A stretch of DNA of 25,085 nt from NCBI GenBank assembly GCA_002380945.1, contig DFWO01000055.1, forward strand, positions 1 to 25,085, read 5' to 3'. The notes beneath the pieces were generated by a model. The model was not told where the DNA came from. It searched no databases and worked only from the letters and a program-made list of their open reading frames with translations. A program made the position numbers and the translations under genes. This document shows, in pieces, positions 14,903 through 23,659 of this stretch (position 1 is the stretch's first letter; the number at the start of each line of letters is the position of its first letter). The DNA comes from Methylococcaceae bacterium UBA4132 (GTDB lineage: Bacteria; Pseudomonadota; Gammaproteobacteria; Methylococcales; Methylomonadaceae).

Positions 14903-17719
14903 ATGCAAGAATTTATTCCTGGTCAACGCTGGATTAGTAATACTGAGTCCGAGCTTGGTTTAGGCCTCATATTAGAGGTTAGTTTTAAACGTGTCACTGT
15001 GCTGTTTTTAGCCAGCAATGAAAAGCGTCTGTATGCGATTGATAACGCGCCACTCACTCGCGTCAGATTTTCAGTCGGTGATGTCATTGAATCCATTGAT
15101 GAAGAAAAAATGCAGGTCATTAATGTGACAGAAGATAATGGCTTACTGACTTATCACTGTAAAGATTCATTCGGCGAGCGGGTTGAGTTAGAGGAAATTG
15201 AACTCAATCATCATATTCAATTTAATAAACCGCAAGACCGCTTATTTACAGGGCAGATTGATTCAACCAGCTGGTTTTTATTGCGTTATGAAACATGGCG
15301 TAGACTGCAACAACATCAACAATCGCCCGTCAAAGGTTTGTTAGGTGGTCGTGCGTCATTGATTCCACATCAGTTATTTATTGCCCATGAATCGGCTAAT
15401 CGTTCCGCGCCGCGCATTATGCTGGCGGATGAAGTGGGTTTAGGTAAGACTATTGAAGCGGGTTTGATACTGCATCACCGTTTAATTAATGGTTTGAGTA
15501 ATCGGGTGTTGATTATTGTCCCTGAAAGTCTATTGCATCAATGGTTAGTAGAAATGCGCCGCCGTTTTAATCTGCGTTTTAGTATTTTTGATGAAGGGCG
15601 GTGTTTGGAAACATTTAGCGACGATGGCATAGAAGACGATGATGAAATAAGCCGTTCAGCTAATGATAATCCGTTTTTAACTGAACAACTCATTTTGTGC
15701 AGTCAGAGCTTTTTTGCTAAGCACCCACGTCGCCAACAGCAAGCCTTGCAAGTGGATTGGGATATGGTGATAGTCGATGAAGCTCATCATTTAGCATGGA
15801 GTGAGCAAGCACCTAGTGCGGATTATTTATTCGTTGAGCAACTGGCACAGTTATCGCCTAGTTTGATTCTGTTGACGGCAACGCCTGAACAATTGGGCAA
15901 AGAAAGTCATTTTGCGCGTTTGCGCTTATTAGACCCCGATCGTTTTTATAGCTTTGCCGCGTTTCTTGAAGAAGAACGTTCGTTTGAGCCTGTTGCTAAT
16001 GCAGCAAAATTATTGCTTGCCGACGAGTCCTTAGATGAGACGGCGACTGTGTTGTTAAGCACACTACTAAAAGATGATAATGTCAGTGGTTTGTTAGCTA
16101 ATCTTAACGACCCAGAACAATCAGCGGCAGCTCGCTCGGCGTTAATTACTATCTTATTAGATCATCACGGTACAGGACGGATTTTATTTAGAAATTCACG
16201 GCAAACTGTACAGGGTTTTCCAGAGCGTGAGCGTCATGGTTACGCATTAGAAGGCGTTGCTTCTGAGGGTGATTTACAACAAGACCCGCGTTACACTTGG
16301 TTAGTGAAGCAAGTGAAAAAATTAGCAGGTAAAAAAGCTCTGTTAATCTGTAAACACGCACAAACCGCTATTGATTTAGAACAAACGCTAAAAAATCGCG
16401 CAGGTATTGCATCAGCGGTATTTCATGAAGGCATGAGTATTATTGAACGTGACCGTGCTGCTGCGTATTTCGCCGACCAAGACAGTACCGCACGGTTATT
16501 AATCTGTTCAGAAATTGGCAGTGAAGGACGCAATTTTCAATTTGTACATCATTTGGTGTTATGGGATTTACCGACTAATCCTGATTTATTACAACAGCGT
16601 ATTGGGCGTTTAGACCGTATTGGTCAAAAACACATTATTCAAATTCATATTCCTTACTTACAACACAGTGAACAAGCGGTGTTATACCGTTGGTATGACG
16701 AAGGTTTGAATGCGTTTCGTAGTAACAGTTCTTCCGCCGCGCAAGTGGCTGAACAGTTACATGAAGAACTGATAGCGATACTGCGCAGCGATAATGAAGC
16801 GGCGATTAATGCTTTCATCAGTAAAACCAAAACCCTAAGTGCCAAATTAGAGACACAAATGCACAATGGACGCGATCAATTGTTGGAACTTAATTCGTGT
16901 CGCAAAGAAGCGGCGGATGTGCTGATTAAGCAAATTAACGCGTATGAGCAAGAAGGCTCACTGTGGTCTTACATGGAAGATTTATTTGAATGTTACGGCG
17001 TAGATACTGAATTTCATTCGGCAGATTGCTTTATTGTTCGTCCTAGCGATCATTTGCGCGTATCGCATTTTCCTGAATTACCCGAAGATGGTATGACGAT
17101 TACCGCTAATCGGGCGTGTGCATTAGCGCGTGAAGAAGTGCAGTTTTTAACATGGGAACATCCATTAGTCATTGCCGCTATGGATATGGTGTTATCCAGT
17201 GAAACAGGCAATGCGGCGATTAGTGTCATTAAACACCCTGAGTTACGCGCTGGACAATTCTTATTAGAATGCTTGTTTATTGTTGAATGCAGTGCGCCTG
17301 CTGAATTACAAATAGGTCGGTTTTTACCTCACACACCGATACGCATTTTAATCGACCAAACCCAAAAAGACTTGACGGATACTGTTGCGCATTCGGACTT
17401 GGTTGAAACAGGGCAAACTTTTGATAAGCAGCAAATCGTTGCCTTTTTAAATAAACAGCGTCAGGCGATTACTAAATTATTAACCGCTGCCGAACACATC
17501 GCGGACATGCGTAAACAGCAGTTGATTGATGAGGCAACTAAAGCGATGCTCGATTCATTGTCGGCAGAAATTAAACGTTTAGTACGCTTACAAAAAGTCA
17601 ATTCGACTATTAGAAGCGAAGAAATTGAACAGCTCAAAGACATGACGCTATTAGCGCATGAAAATATTCAAGTTGCGCAACTACGATTGGATGCAGTACG
17701 TTTTGTAATAACAAGCTAA
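14903..17719 (+). CDS. rapA: RNA polymerase-associated SWI2/SNF2 ATPase RapA (HepA)
   Basis: RapA recycles RNA polymerase from stalled post-termination complexes using ATP. ATG 14903 gives 938 residues and MQEFIPGQRWISNTESELGL, which aligns with the Escherichia coli N-terminus (MPFTLGQRWISDTESELGL); ATG 14888 is the alternative. N-terminal Tudor-like domains cover about 1-110. The helicase core has LADEVGLGKT at about 174-183, the Walker B/DEAH box at 292-295, LLTATPEQLG, and motifs FHEGMSIIERDRAAAYF, CSEIGSEGRNFQF and QQRIGRLDRIGQ. The conserved C-terminal region continues to the end. Between helicase lobes, after GFPERERH, it is shorter than the E. coli protein by several dozen residues, so part of the spacer region is trimmed. 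All helicase motifs are intact. Confidence 0.96.
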   Translation: MQEFIPGQRWISNTESELGLGLILEVSFKRVTVLFLASNEKRLYAIDNAPLTRVRFSVGDVIESIDEEKMQVINVTEDNGLLTYHCKDSFGERVELEEIELNHHIQFNKPQDRLFTGQIDSTSWFLLRYETWRRLQQHQQSPVKGLLGGRASLIPHQLFIAHESANRSAPRIMLADEVGLGKTIEAGLILHHRLINGLSNRVLIIVPESLLHQWLVEMRRRFNLRFSIFDEGRCLETFSDDGIEDDDEISRSANDNPFLTEQLILCSQSFFAKHPRRQQQALQVDWDMVIVDEAHHLAWSEQAPSADYLFVEQLAQLSPSLILLTATPEQLGKESHFARLRLLDPDRFYSFAAFLEEERSFEPVANAAKLLLADESLDETATVLLSTLLKDDNVSGLLANLNDPEQSAAARSALITILLDHHGTGRILFRNSRQTVQGFPERERHGYALEGVASEGDLQQDPRYTWLVKQVKKLAGKKALLICKHAQTAIDLEQTLKNRAGIASAVFHEGMSIIERDRAAAYFADQDSTARLLICSEIGSEGRNFQFVHHLVLWDLPTNPDLLQQRIGRLDRIGQKHIIQIHIPYLQHSEQAVLYRWYDEGLNAFRSNSSSAAQVAEQLHEELIAILRSDNEAAINAFISKTKTLSAKLETQMHNGRDQLLELNSCRKEAADVLIKQINAYEQEGSLWSYMEDLFECYGVDTEFHSADCFIVRPSDHLRVSHFPELPEDGMTITANRACALAREEVQFLTWEHPLVIAAMDMVLSSETGNAAISVIKHPELRAGQFLLECLFIVECSAPAELQIGRFLPHTPIRILIDQTQKDLTDTVAHSDLVETGQTFDKQQIVAFLNKQRQAITKLLTAAEHIADMRKQQLIDEATKAMLDSLSAEIKRLVRLQKVNSTIRSEEIEQLKDMTLLAHENIQVAQLRLDAVRFVITS

Positions 17720-17728
17720 GCAGTTATC

Positions 17729-17754
17729 GGAGTACAAACTTCAGTTTGTACTCC
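17729..17754. terminator. Perfect 12-bp inverted repeat after rapA
   Basis: GGAGTACAAACT (17729-17740) and its reverse complement (17743-17754) with a 2-nt loop lie 9 bp after the rapA stop. TTTT appears only at 17762-17765, after a run of C, so termination would be imperfect. The GGAGT...ACTCC ends are shared with the palindrome at 24686-24725, pointing to a dispersed hairpin family as well as a possible terminator. Confidence 0.55.
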
Positions 17755-17779
17755 CCCATCGTTTTATCATGGAATCATT

Positions 17780-18286
17780 ATGCTAGTTTTTATCTCTCTC
17801 AGCCTTGTCCTTTGTTACTTAGTACAAACACAGAATTCATTACCAATGCTACTCACTTCGGAATACCTTGTCTATGGTGGCTTAGTGCTTGCCATCGTAA
17901 GTATTGTGTGTGTATTTTTTAAAAAACTATCCGACAGGGTAGGCTATGATGCGTTTTCTAGCAGTACGTTATTGCTGTGGTTTGCCTATTGGAAGCCCAT
18001 GCCATTTTTTAGTGCTGATTCGCCAATCTTTTTTTTCTTTCCACTTTATTTTGCCTTGATGTCAGCATTTATCACGCTATTTTTCAGCAATCAAAACCAT
18101 CGAATTGATAAAGAAAGCCTTGCTTATATGCGCCATATCGACCAAGAACGCATGATGCCATCTTGGTCGTTAATGCTGTGTGTGTTAGGGAGTGTGGAAG
18201 TAACGCAACATTATCAGTTGTATCCCGTCATGATGACGTTACTAATGTTGCGCTTTGCTTTTTCAAGCTGTTTGGAACCTAATTGA
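17780..18286 (+). CDS. Hypothetical integral membrane protein
   Basis: A 168-residue protein with about four hydrophobic segments: 1-17, 27-47, 78-103 with a Phe-rich run, and 128-163. A charged loop (HRIDKESLAYMRHIDQERMM) separates the third and fourth. It follows rapA after a hairpin and is convergent with the carboxypeptidase gene. I do not recognise the family, and no motif points to a function. Codon use and composition match the neighbours, so it looks like a resident gene. Confidence 0.65.
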   Translation: MLVFISLSLVLCYLVQTQNSLPMLLTSEYLVYGGLVLAIVSIVCVFFKKLSDRVGYDAFSSSTLLLWFAYWKPMPFFSADSPIFFFFPLYFALMSAFITLFFSNQNHRIDKESLAYMRHIDQERMMPSWSLMLCVLGSVEVTQHYQLYPVMMTLLMLRFAFSSCLEPN

Positions 18287-18297
18287 TGTTAAAGATT

Positions 18298-18418
18298 TGT
18301 CCACGAAAAACACAAAAAGCACGAAATAAGCTGAATGTACTCTGACTACAGTGTGCAGATAATCTACAGCTAAAGCACAATAAACAGCTTCATTTTTTTC
18401 GTGCTTTTTGTGGACGGA
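18298..18418. repeat. Long imperfect inverted repeat between convergent genes
   Basis: GTCCACGAAAAACACAAAAA with the following AGCACGAAAT (from 18298) is mirrored by TTTCGTGCTTTTTGTGGAC ending near 18415. Both arms also carry AAGCTG/CAGCTT at their inner ends. The arms are about 30 nt and imperfect (small gaps), with about 50 nt between them. The stretch lies between two convergent genes and could form a large hairpin in either transcript. CCACGAAAAACACGAAA-like repeats occur scattered in several gammaproteobacterial genomes, so this is probably one of a dispersed family. Confidence 0.55.
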
Positions 18419-18430
18419 TTATTTTATAGC

Positions 18431-19531
18431 CTAGCCATGTCGGTGCGGCGGCGTTTTCTTGATAGGTTTTTTGACATTAACAGCAACAGGCTTAGTTTTA
18501 GTAGGCTTCACTCGGCTAACTACTCTGCTTTTACTAGCAACATTGCCTTTTTTGTGAAATTTGGTTTTACCCACTTTGTATGAATGAGCGCGTCGATGTA
18601 CGGTGTTATCAGAATTATCATCGGCAGTGGATGCAGTGACTAACGCTCCACCATTACCACAACCAAGCTGATGAGGTGGTGTACCACCTGCGCTGGTGAC
18701 GGCTACTTCAATTAGCTTGCCTTGCTTAGCAGAATATTGATCAGCAAAACCTGCATCCATCATATCCATCATAAGCTGATAGCGTTGCGAGCTGGTCATG
18801 CCGCCTAAAATAACGCCGATAAGTCTCTTGCCATTTTGACTGGCAGTCGAAATCAGATTATAGCCAGAACCACAAGTAAAACCTGTTTTCATGCCTTCTG
18901 CACCAGGATAATGCTCAGTGAATTTATTAATGGCGTGCAATTCTGCGCCTCTAAAATTTAAGCTATGCGCTGAGAAATAAGGATAAAAATCAGGGAAATT
19001 ATGCACGGTTCGCCAAGCGAGTAGGCCTAAATCTCTAGCGGTACTGACTTGCCAAGGATGAGGTAAGCCTGTCGCGTTCATAAAATGGGTATCAACCATA
19101 CCAATTGCATGTGCTTTTGCGGTCATTTTGACAGCAAAACTTTCTTCAGTACCACCGATATGCTCCGCTAACACCACCGCCGCATCATTTGCAGAACGCG
19201 TAATTAACGCCAAAATAGCCTCTTCAACCGTTAGCGTCTCGCCAACGTGCAAACCTAATTTACTCTGAGGTTGCAGTGCTGCATGGCGCGAGGCTATTAA
19301 GGTATCTTGTAACTGAATCTGCCCATTACTAATGGCATCGAATGTCATGTACAGTGTCATTAATTTAGTCAGCGAAGCGGGATACCATGATTGTGTGGCC
19401 TCAACTTCATGTAATACGCTACCATTAGTTGCATCCACTAGGATGGCGGCATGACGAGCATAACTTGTTTCAGAGGCAAAAAATAACCAAACAGGTATGA
19501 CAAAAAATAGAATTAATTTCACAGTCTTCAT
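18431..19531 (-). CDS. D-alanyl-D-alanine carboxypeptidase, PBP5/6 (S11) type, with a basic C-terminal tail
   Basis: Trims the terminal D-Ala from peptidoglycan pentapeptides in the periplasm. After a signal peptide (hydrophobic 6-20) the penicillin-binding motifs are in place: Ser53-Leu-Thr-Lys56, Ser113-Ala-Asn115 and Lys215-Thr-Gly217. The N-terminal pattern HAAILVDATNGSVL and the region MNATGLPHP are typical of DacA/DacC/DacD proteins. The usual C-terminal beta domain and amphipathic anchor are not recognisable. From about residue 310 the protein is a low-complexity, strongly basic tail (KKGNVASKSR, KPTKTKPVAV, KKPIKKTPPHRHG), which may instead hold it to the acidic cell wall. It stands alone on the minus strand. 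Confidence 0.9.
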   Translation of the reverse strand: MKTVKLILFFVIPVWLFFASETSYARHAAILVDATNGSVLHEVEATQSWYPASLTKLMTLYMTFDAISNGQIQLQDTLIASRHAALQPQSKLGLHVGETLTVEEAILALITRSANDAAVVLAEHIGGTEESFAVKMTAKAHAIGMVDTHFMNATGLPHPWQVSTARDLGLLAWRTVHNFPDFYPYFSAHSLNFRGAELHAINKFTEHYPGAEGMKTGFTCGSGYNLISTASQNGKRLIGVILGGMTSSQRYQLMMDMMDAGFADQYSAKQGKLIEVAVTSAGGTPPHQLGCGNGGALVTASTADDNSDNTVHRRAHSYKVGKTKFHKKGNVASKSRVVSRVKPTKTKPVAVNVKKPIKKTPPHRHG

Positions 19532-19918
19532 TTAAAAAAGGGGTCTCAATAGGTTAAATGTTAAGTATCTACAAGTCAGCTCTTTGTTTACGGCATCAAC
19601 GATAAATTATTAATGCGCTGATTGAAAGTCGCTATAGCTGATAAGTGACAAGCTGTCTTGTTAAAACGGGGGGTTAATGAAAGCTATTCTATCAAACGAA
19701 GAAGGATAAGACGGTATTTTTCTATTAGATTACACGCTGTTCGATTTTTATTTGCAGAAGTTGAAAGTATGCTGAACGCTTTCATATTGAAAAAGTTAAG
19801 GCGTGTGACCTTTGGCATCTAGCCAATCGCTTTATTAGCAAGTTGTTTGCTTTATGGTCAGCGAATTTTTAATTTTGACTAAATTATTCATAGTTGGTAC
19901 TTTTTAAATTTCTCACCG
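19532..19918. other. 387-bp intergenic region between the carboxypeptidase and ars genes
   Basis: No convincing gene is present. The stretch must hold the promoter of the carboxypeptidase at its left end. A 34-codon open segment at 19768-19872 (AERFHIEKVKACDLWHLANR and on) reads somewhat like protein and faintly recalls the tail of an insertion-sequence transposase, but it has no start and I cannot assign it. ACAAG/CTTGT near 19650 is a trivial 5-bp hairpin. Confidence 0.4.
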
Positions 19919-19956
19919 TTGACTTTATATTTCAATATTTCAATATTTCAATATTT
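19919..19956 (+). promoter_or_regulatory. Probable ars promoter/operator with three tandem ATTTCAAT octamers
   Basis: TTGACT at 19919-19924 is a good -35 element. Three perfect copies of ATTTCAAT follow at 19929-19936, 19937-19944 and 19945-19952, then ATTT. A -10 at the right spacing (AATATT, about 19942-19947) falls inside the repeats, and TATAGT at 19961 is an alternative box. Repeats overlapping the -10 of an arsR promoter are where ArsR would be expected to bind, so I read this as the autoregulated operator; this is inference. Confidence 0.5.
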
Positions 19957-19972
19957 ATTGTATAGTTGTTTC

Positions 19973-20305
19973 ATGGATAAAAATACTGCAATCTCAATTT
20001 TTGAATCACTCGCATCAAGTGTGCGTTTGGATATTTATCGACTCTTAGTGAAAACGGGGGCGAGTGGTTTAGTGGCAGGTGAAATTGCCGCAACGCTGGA
20101 ATTACCGTCAACTAATTTGTCATTTCACTTAAAGGCACTGACTCATGCAAAATTACTCAGCGTAACCCAAGAAGGTCGTTTCCAACGCTATCGTGCCAAT
20201 ATGGTGCTAATGCAAGATTTAATTCTTTATCTCACTGAAGAGTGCTGCTCAGGTCATCCTGAACAGTGCTTAAATTCTATTTCATTAATTCAAACAGAAT
20301 CCTAA
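19973..20305 (+). CDS. arsR: ArsR family arsenic-responsive repressor
   Basis: A 110-residue winged-helix repressor (EIAATLELPSTNLSFHLKAL recognition region, then GRFQRYRANMVLM wing). The start is ATG 19973; the in-frame extension back to 19919 translates the operator repeats and promoter and is not real. The arsenite ligands are not in the helix-4 ELCVCDL pattern of plasmid ArsR. A C-terminal group Cys91-Cys92 and Cys99 (ECCSGHPEQC) takes their place, like the arrangement known from Acidithiobacillus ferrooxidans ArsR. It leads the operon with arsC and acr3 and probably represses it until As(III) binds. Confidence 0.93.
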   Translation: MDKNTAISIFESLASSVRLDIYRLLVKTGASGLVAGEIAATLELPSTNLSFHLKALTHAKLLSVTQEGRFQRYRANMVLMQDLILYLTEECCSGHPEQCLNSISLIQTES

Positions 20306-20308
20306 CCC

Positions 20309-20782
20309 ATGAACGTTCTTTTTCTATGTACGGGCAACTCCTGTCGTTCCATTCTTGGTGAAGCCACATTTAATCATCTTGCCCCCGAAGGCTGGCGAGC
20401 CATGAGTGCGGGTAGTAAACCCGCAGGTTATGTGCATCCGCGCTCACTTGCACTGTTAGCACGAGAAGGTATTTCAACAGAAGGGTATTACAGCAAATCT
20501 TGGGATGACCTGCCTGTTACGCCCGATATTGTTATCAGTGTGTGCGGTAATGCGGCTAATGAAACCTGTCCAACTTATCTGGGTTCAGTATTACGCAGTC
20601 ATTGGGGCGTAGAAGACCCCGCTCATGTGATTGGTACTGAAGAAGAAATTAATGCGTCCTTCATGACTGCCTATCAAATTTTGCGCCATCGTATTGAAAC
20701 TTTTTTAGCATTACCGTTGGCTGAGTTACAAAACGATCGTGACCGCTTAAAAATAGAACTGGATCGTATCGGTACTTTATGA
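20309..20782 (+). CDS. arsC: Arsenate reductase, low-molecular-weight phosphatase type
   Basis: Reduces arsenate to arsenite for export. The phosphatase-like P-loop is at the N-terminus: Cys7-TGNSC-Arg13-Ser (CX5R). The thioredoxin-type ArsC pair appears as SVCGNAANETCP, in which Cys residues after SV and before P would form the shuttle with Cys7; a general-acid Asp lies in WGVEDPA. At 157 residues it is slightly long, with an extra C-terminal helix (LQNDRDRLKIELDRI). It starts 3 bp after arsR, with no ribosome site of its own, and its TGA overlaps the acr3 start (ATGA), so translation is coupled throughout. Confidence 0.94.
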   Translation: MNVLFLCTGNSCRSILGEATFNHLAPEGWRAMSAGSKPAGYVHPRSLALLAREGISTEGYYSKSWDDLPVTPDIVISVCGNAANETCPTYLGSVLRSHWGVEDPAHVIGTEEEINASFMTAYQILRHRIETFLALPLAELQNDRDRLKIELDRIGTL

Positions 20783-21858
20783 ACCAGCCAACTTGTGCAA
20801 AAAAACATTTATCTTTTCTCGATCGTTATTTAACGCTGTGGATTTTTGCAGCGATGGGTATTGGAGTCGGTATTGGTTTTTTGTTTCCAACTGAAGTTAA
20901 TAATCTGAGCAACGCTGTGTCGGTGGGTACGACCAATATTCCAATTGCCATCGGTTTGATTGTGATGATGTATCCACCACTGGCAAAAGTACACTATGAA
21001 GAACTCGGTGATGTGTTTCGCAATTGGCGAGTGCTGAGTATTTCATTGCTACAAAATTGGATTATTGGTCCGTTATTGATGTTCGTGCTAGCGATTGTGT
21101 TTTTGCGCGACTATCCCGAATATATGATTGGACTGATTTTAATCGGCTTGGCACGTTGCATTGCGATGGTCATTGTTTGGAATGATTTAGCCAAAGGCGA
21201 TAACGAATACGCGGCAGGTTTAGTCGCATTTAACAGTGTATTTCAAGTATTGTTTTACAGCGTTTACGCGTGGTTATTCATCACTGTGTTGCCACCGTTA
21301 TTTGGAATGCAGGGCAGTTTGGTCGCTATCACGATTGGTGAAATTGCTAAAAGTGTCTTTATTTATCTAGGTATTCCGTTTATTGCTGGATTTTTAACGC
21401 GCTGGACATTGATTCGTGCTAAAGGTAAGGAATGGTATCAGCACAGCTTTATACCAAAAATTAGTCCGCTCACCTTGATTGCATTGCTATTCACTATCGT
21501 GGTCATGTTCTCGCTCAAAGGTGATTTAATCGTGCAGTTGCCGCTGGATGTGGTACGCATTGCCATTCCGTTGTTGATTTATTTTGTGGTGATGTTTTTA
21601 GTCAGCTTTTGGATGGGCAATGCGATTGATGCAGGCTATGAAAAAACCACCACGCTAGCATTCACCGCCGCCAGTAACAATTTTGAATTAGCCATTGCAG
21701 TAGCGGTGGCAGTATTTGGCATTAACAGCGGCGCGGCATTTGCGGCAGTCATCGGGCCCTTGATTGAAGTTCCTGTCATGATTGGCTTAGTCAATGTTGC
21801 CTTTTTCTTTCAGAAAAAATACTTTATATCTACCGTAGGCAGAACTGAAATAAATTAA
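20779..21858 (+). CDS. acr3: Arsenite efflux permease, ACR3 family
   Basis: Expels As(OH)3 as arsenite across the inner membrane, driven by the proton-motive force. A 359-residue protein with about ten membrane helices and the ACR3 signatures: MMYPPLAKVHYEELG, the conserved cysteine in IGLARCIAMVIVWNDLAKGD, and TLAFTAASNNFELAIAVAVA in the second half. Its ATG overlaps the arsC stop. The next gene, atpD of an N-type ATPase, begins 2 bp after its stop, which is unusual for an ars operon. Confidence 0.95.
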   Translation: MNQPTCAKKHLSFLDRYLTLWIFAAMGIGVGIGFLFPTEVNNLSNAVSVGTTNIPIAIGLIVMMYPPLAKVHYEELGDVFRNWRVLSISLLQNWIIGPLLMFVLAIVFLRDYPEYMIGLILIGLARCIAMVIVWNDLAKGDNEYAAGLVAFNSVFQVLFYSVYAWLFITVLPPLFGMQGSLVAITIGEIAKSVFIYLGIPFIAGFLTRWTLIRAKGKEWYQHSFIPKISPLTLIALLFTIVVMFSLKGDLIVQLPLDVVRIAIPLLIYFVVMFLVSFWMGNAIDAGYEKTTTLAFTAASNNFELAIAVAVAVFGINSGAAFAAVIGPLIEVPVMIGLVNVAFFFQKKYFISTVGRTEIN

Positions 21859-21860
21859 TC

Positions 21861-23249
21861 ATGGACAATCCTGTGCTTTCAATCACACACATAGCCATTG
21901 GCACTATTACCGAAGTACATGGTCCTGTAGTGATTATTGAATGCAGTCGCTTACCCCCAATACGGCAAGCCTTATGTACTTGCTTCGATCACAGTGTGTA
22001 TTTGTTTGAAGTGCATCAACATCTGGATGAGCAGCACGTTCGAGCTATTACGCTACACGGCACGGCAGGATTAAGCCGAGGCTTAACGGTTTTTGATACA
22101 GGTGCGCCGTTGCGTGTACCTGTTTCTAAAGCCTGTTTAGGACGCTTACTCAACATTTTTGGTGAACCGTTGGATGGTTTAACGCCACTTGTCAGCAACG
22201 AATTCCGTAACATTCACAGCAAACCGCTACCGTTATCTGAATCCATAGGCGTGAGCGGTATTTTACCAACGGGCATTAAAGTCATAGACTTACTCTGCCC
22301 ATTTATCAAAGGCGGTAAAACGGGATTATTCGGTGGTGCAGGGGTCGGTAAAACCGTGCTGGTGATGGAATTCATTCACGCGGTGTCGGCGATTCATAAA
22401 GGCGTATCGGTATTTGCAGGTGTGGGTGAACGGATTCGTGAAGCCCATGAACTGTGGCGAGAAATGCAGGACGCAGGCGTGATGAACGACACCTTGATGG
22501 TATTTGGACAAATGGATGAATCACCGGGGGTACGGTTTCGCGTGGGCTTATCGGCTCTCACTTATGCGGAATATCTGCGCGACACCCTGCATAAAGAAGT
22601 GTTATTTGTCATGGATAATGTGTTTCGCTTTGTGCAGGCGGGTAGTGAAATTTCCAGTTTATTAGGACGTATGCCCGCTACCGTCGGTTATCAACCCACG
22701 CTCACCACCGAAGTGGCTGAATTAGAAGACCGTATTTTGTCCAGTCGGCAAGGCGCGATTACTTCCGTACAAGCCGTTTATGTTCCCGCCGATGATATGA
22801 CCGATCCCGCCGTCAGTGCGATACTCAGCCATTTAGATACCACGGTGATTTTATCCAGAGACCAAGCCAGCAAAGGTATTTATCCAGCCGTTGACCCGTT
22901 GCGCTCCAGCAGTAAATTAATGGATAAACACACGCTAGGCGCACGGCATTATGCGGTTGCCGAAGCGGTGCGCGAACATTTGGCGCGATACCGTGAATTA
23001 GAAGATATTATTGCCATGTTAGGCATTGATGAATTATCCGAAGCCGACCGCAAAATTGTGATGCGAGCGCGTAAGTTGCAACGCTATTTAACGCAACCGT
23101 TTGCGGTATTGGCAGGGCATACCAAGCAAGTCGGTGTTTCTGTTCCCTTAGAAAAAACCCTAACCGATTGCGAAGCGTTTATTGCAGGTGATTATGACGG
23201 ACTAACTGAGCAGCAATGTTATATGCGCGGCAGTATGCAGGACGTATGA
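21861..23249 (+). CDS. atpD: N-type (alternate) F1Fo ATPase beta subunit
   Basis: Catalytic beta subunit, 462 residues. Visible are Walker A GGAGVGKT at 158-165, the catalytic Glu190-Arg191 (GVGERIREAHELW), Walker B FVMDNVFRFVQAGSEISSLL, GRMPATVGYQPTL and VYVPADDMTDPAVS. Divergence from housekeeping beta chains (IREAHELWREMQDAGV, SRDQASKGIYPAVDP) and the following order C-Q-B identify the N-ATPase type, whose operons start with atpD and run D-C-Q-R-B-E-F-A-G. The gene starts 2 bp after acr3, with no clear ribosome site, so it depends on reinitiation or coupling. Intact, but no alpha or gamma partner is encoded here. Confidence 0.92.
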   Translation: MDNPVLSITHIAIGTITEVHGPVVIIECSRLPPIRQALCTCFDHSVYLFEVHQHLDEQHVRAITLHGTAGLSRGLTVFDTGAPLRVPVSKACLGRLLNIFGEPLDGLTPLVSNEFRNIHSKPLPLSESIGVSGILPTGIKVIDLLCPFIKGGKTGLFGGAGVGKTVLVMEFIHAVSAIHKGVSVFAGVGERIREAHELWREMQDAGVMNDTLMVFGQMDESPGVRFRVGLSALTYAEYLRDTLHKEVLFVMDNVFRFVQAGSEISSLLGRMPATVGYQPTLTTEVAELEDRILSSRQGAITSVQAVYVPADDMTDPAVSAILSHLDTTVILSRDQASKGIYPAVDPLRSSSKLMDKHTLGARHYAVAEAVREHLARYRELEDIIAMLGIDELSEADRKIVMRARKLQRYLTQPFAVLAGHTKQVGVSVPLEKTLTDCEAFIAGDYDGLTEQQCYMRGSMQDV

Positions 23250-23659
23250 TGACAAGTTTTACCTTAAACATTATCGCTAGCCGACAGGAACAACAGTTTA
23301 ACGATGTTGTCTCATTTGTTGGCGAAGATGATAGCGGCTCATTTGGTCTACAAGCCCATCATGCGGACTTTATGACCGTGTTAGTGTTTGGTTTAGCGAG
23401 GTTTCGGTTTACTGATGAACAATGGCATTATTTAGCCTTGCCCAGTGGCTTGGCTACCTTCAAGGCAAATCAACTGACCATTAGTACCCGCTATTTTCTG
23501 GTCGATACTGATTTTGATCGCATTAGCAACGCGCTAGAACAACAAGCAGTTCAAGAACAGGAAAATCTGCACAAAACCCGCGAGAGCTTACAACGCATGG
23601 AATTAGCGATGCTGAAACGCTTAAAAGCACTTAAATCCAAACCAGAGTGGCTCACATGA
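23246..23659 (+). CDS. atpC: N-ATPase epsilon subunit
   Basis: A 137-residue epsilon chain: the N-terminal beta-sandwich (SFVGEDDSGSFGLQAHHADF ... LPSGLATFKANQLTIST) and a C-terminal pair of helices rich in Glu, Gln and Lys (ISNALEQQAVQEQENLHKTR). The start at 23246 overlaps the atpD stop (ATGA); a second Met follows immediately. An upstream in-frame Met at 23216 lies inside atpD and is not needed. It couples F1 rotation and regulates the enzyme in complete complexes. Confidence 0.88.
   Translation: MMTSFTLNIIASRQEQQFNDVVSFVGEDDSGSFGLQAHHADFMTVLVFGLARFRFTDEQWHYLALPSGLATFKANQLTISTRYFLVDTDFDRISNALEQQAVQEQENLHKTRESLQRMELAMLKRLKALKSKPEWLT

Noticed and set aside
18401..18583. Plus-strand ORF of 60 codons
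   Set aside because: It is a shadow of the basic tail of the carboxypeptidase on the other strand.
19768..19872. Insertion-sequence transposase remnant
   Set aside because: The 34-codon stretch only vaguely resembles a transposase tail, without start, flanking repeats or a second matching segment.
19929..19956. Tandem octamers as a CRISPR-like or centromere-like array
   Set aside because: Only three copies, no spacers, and located in a promoter.
19919..19972. Longer ArsR start at 19919
   Set aside because: The extra residues translate the promoter and the octamer repeats; ATG 19973 gives the normal family start.
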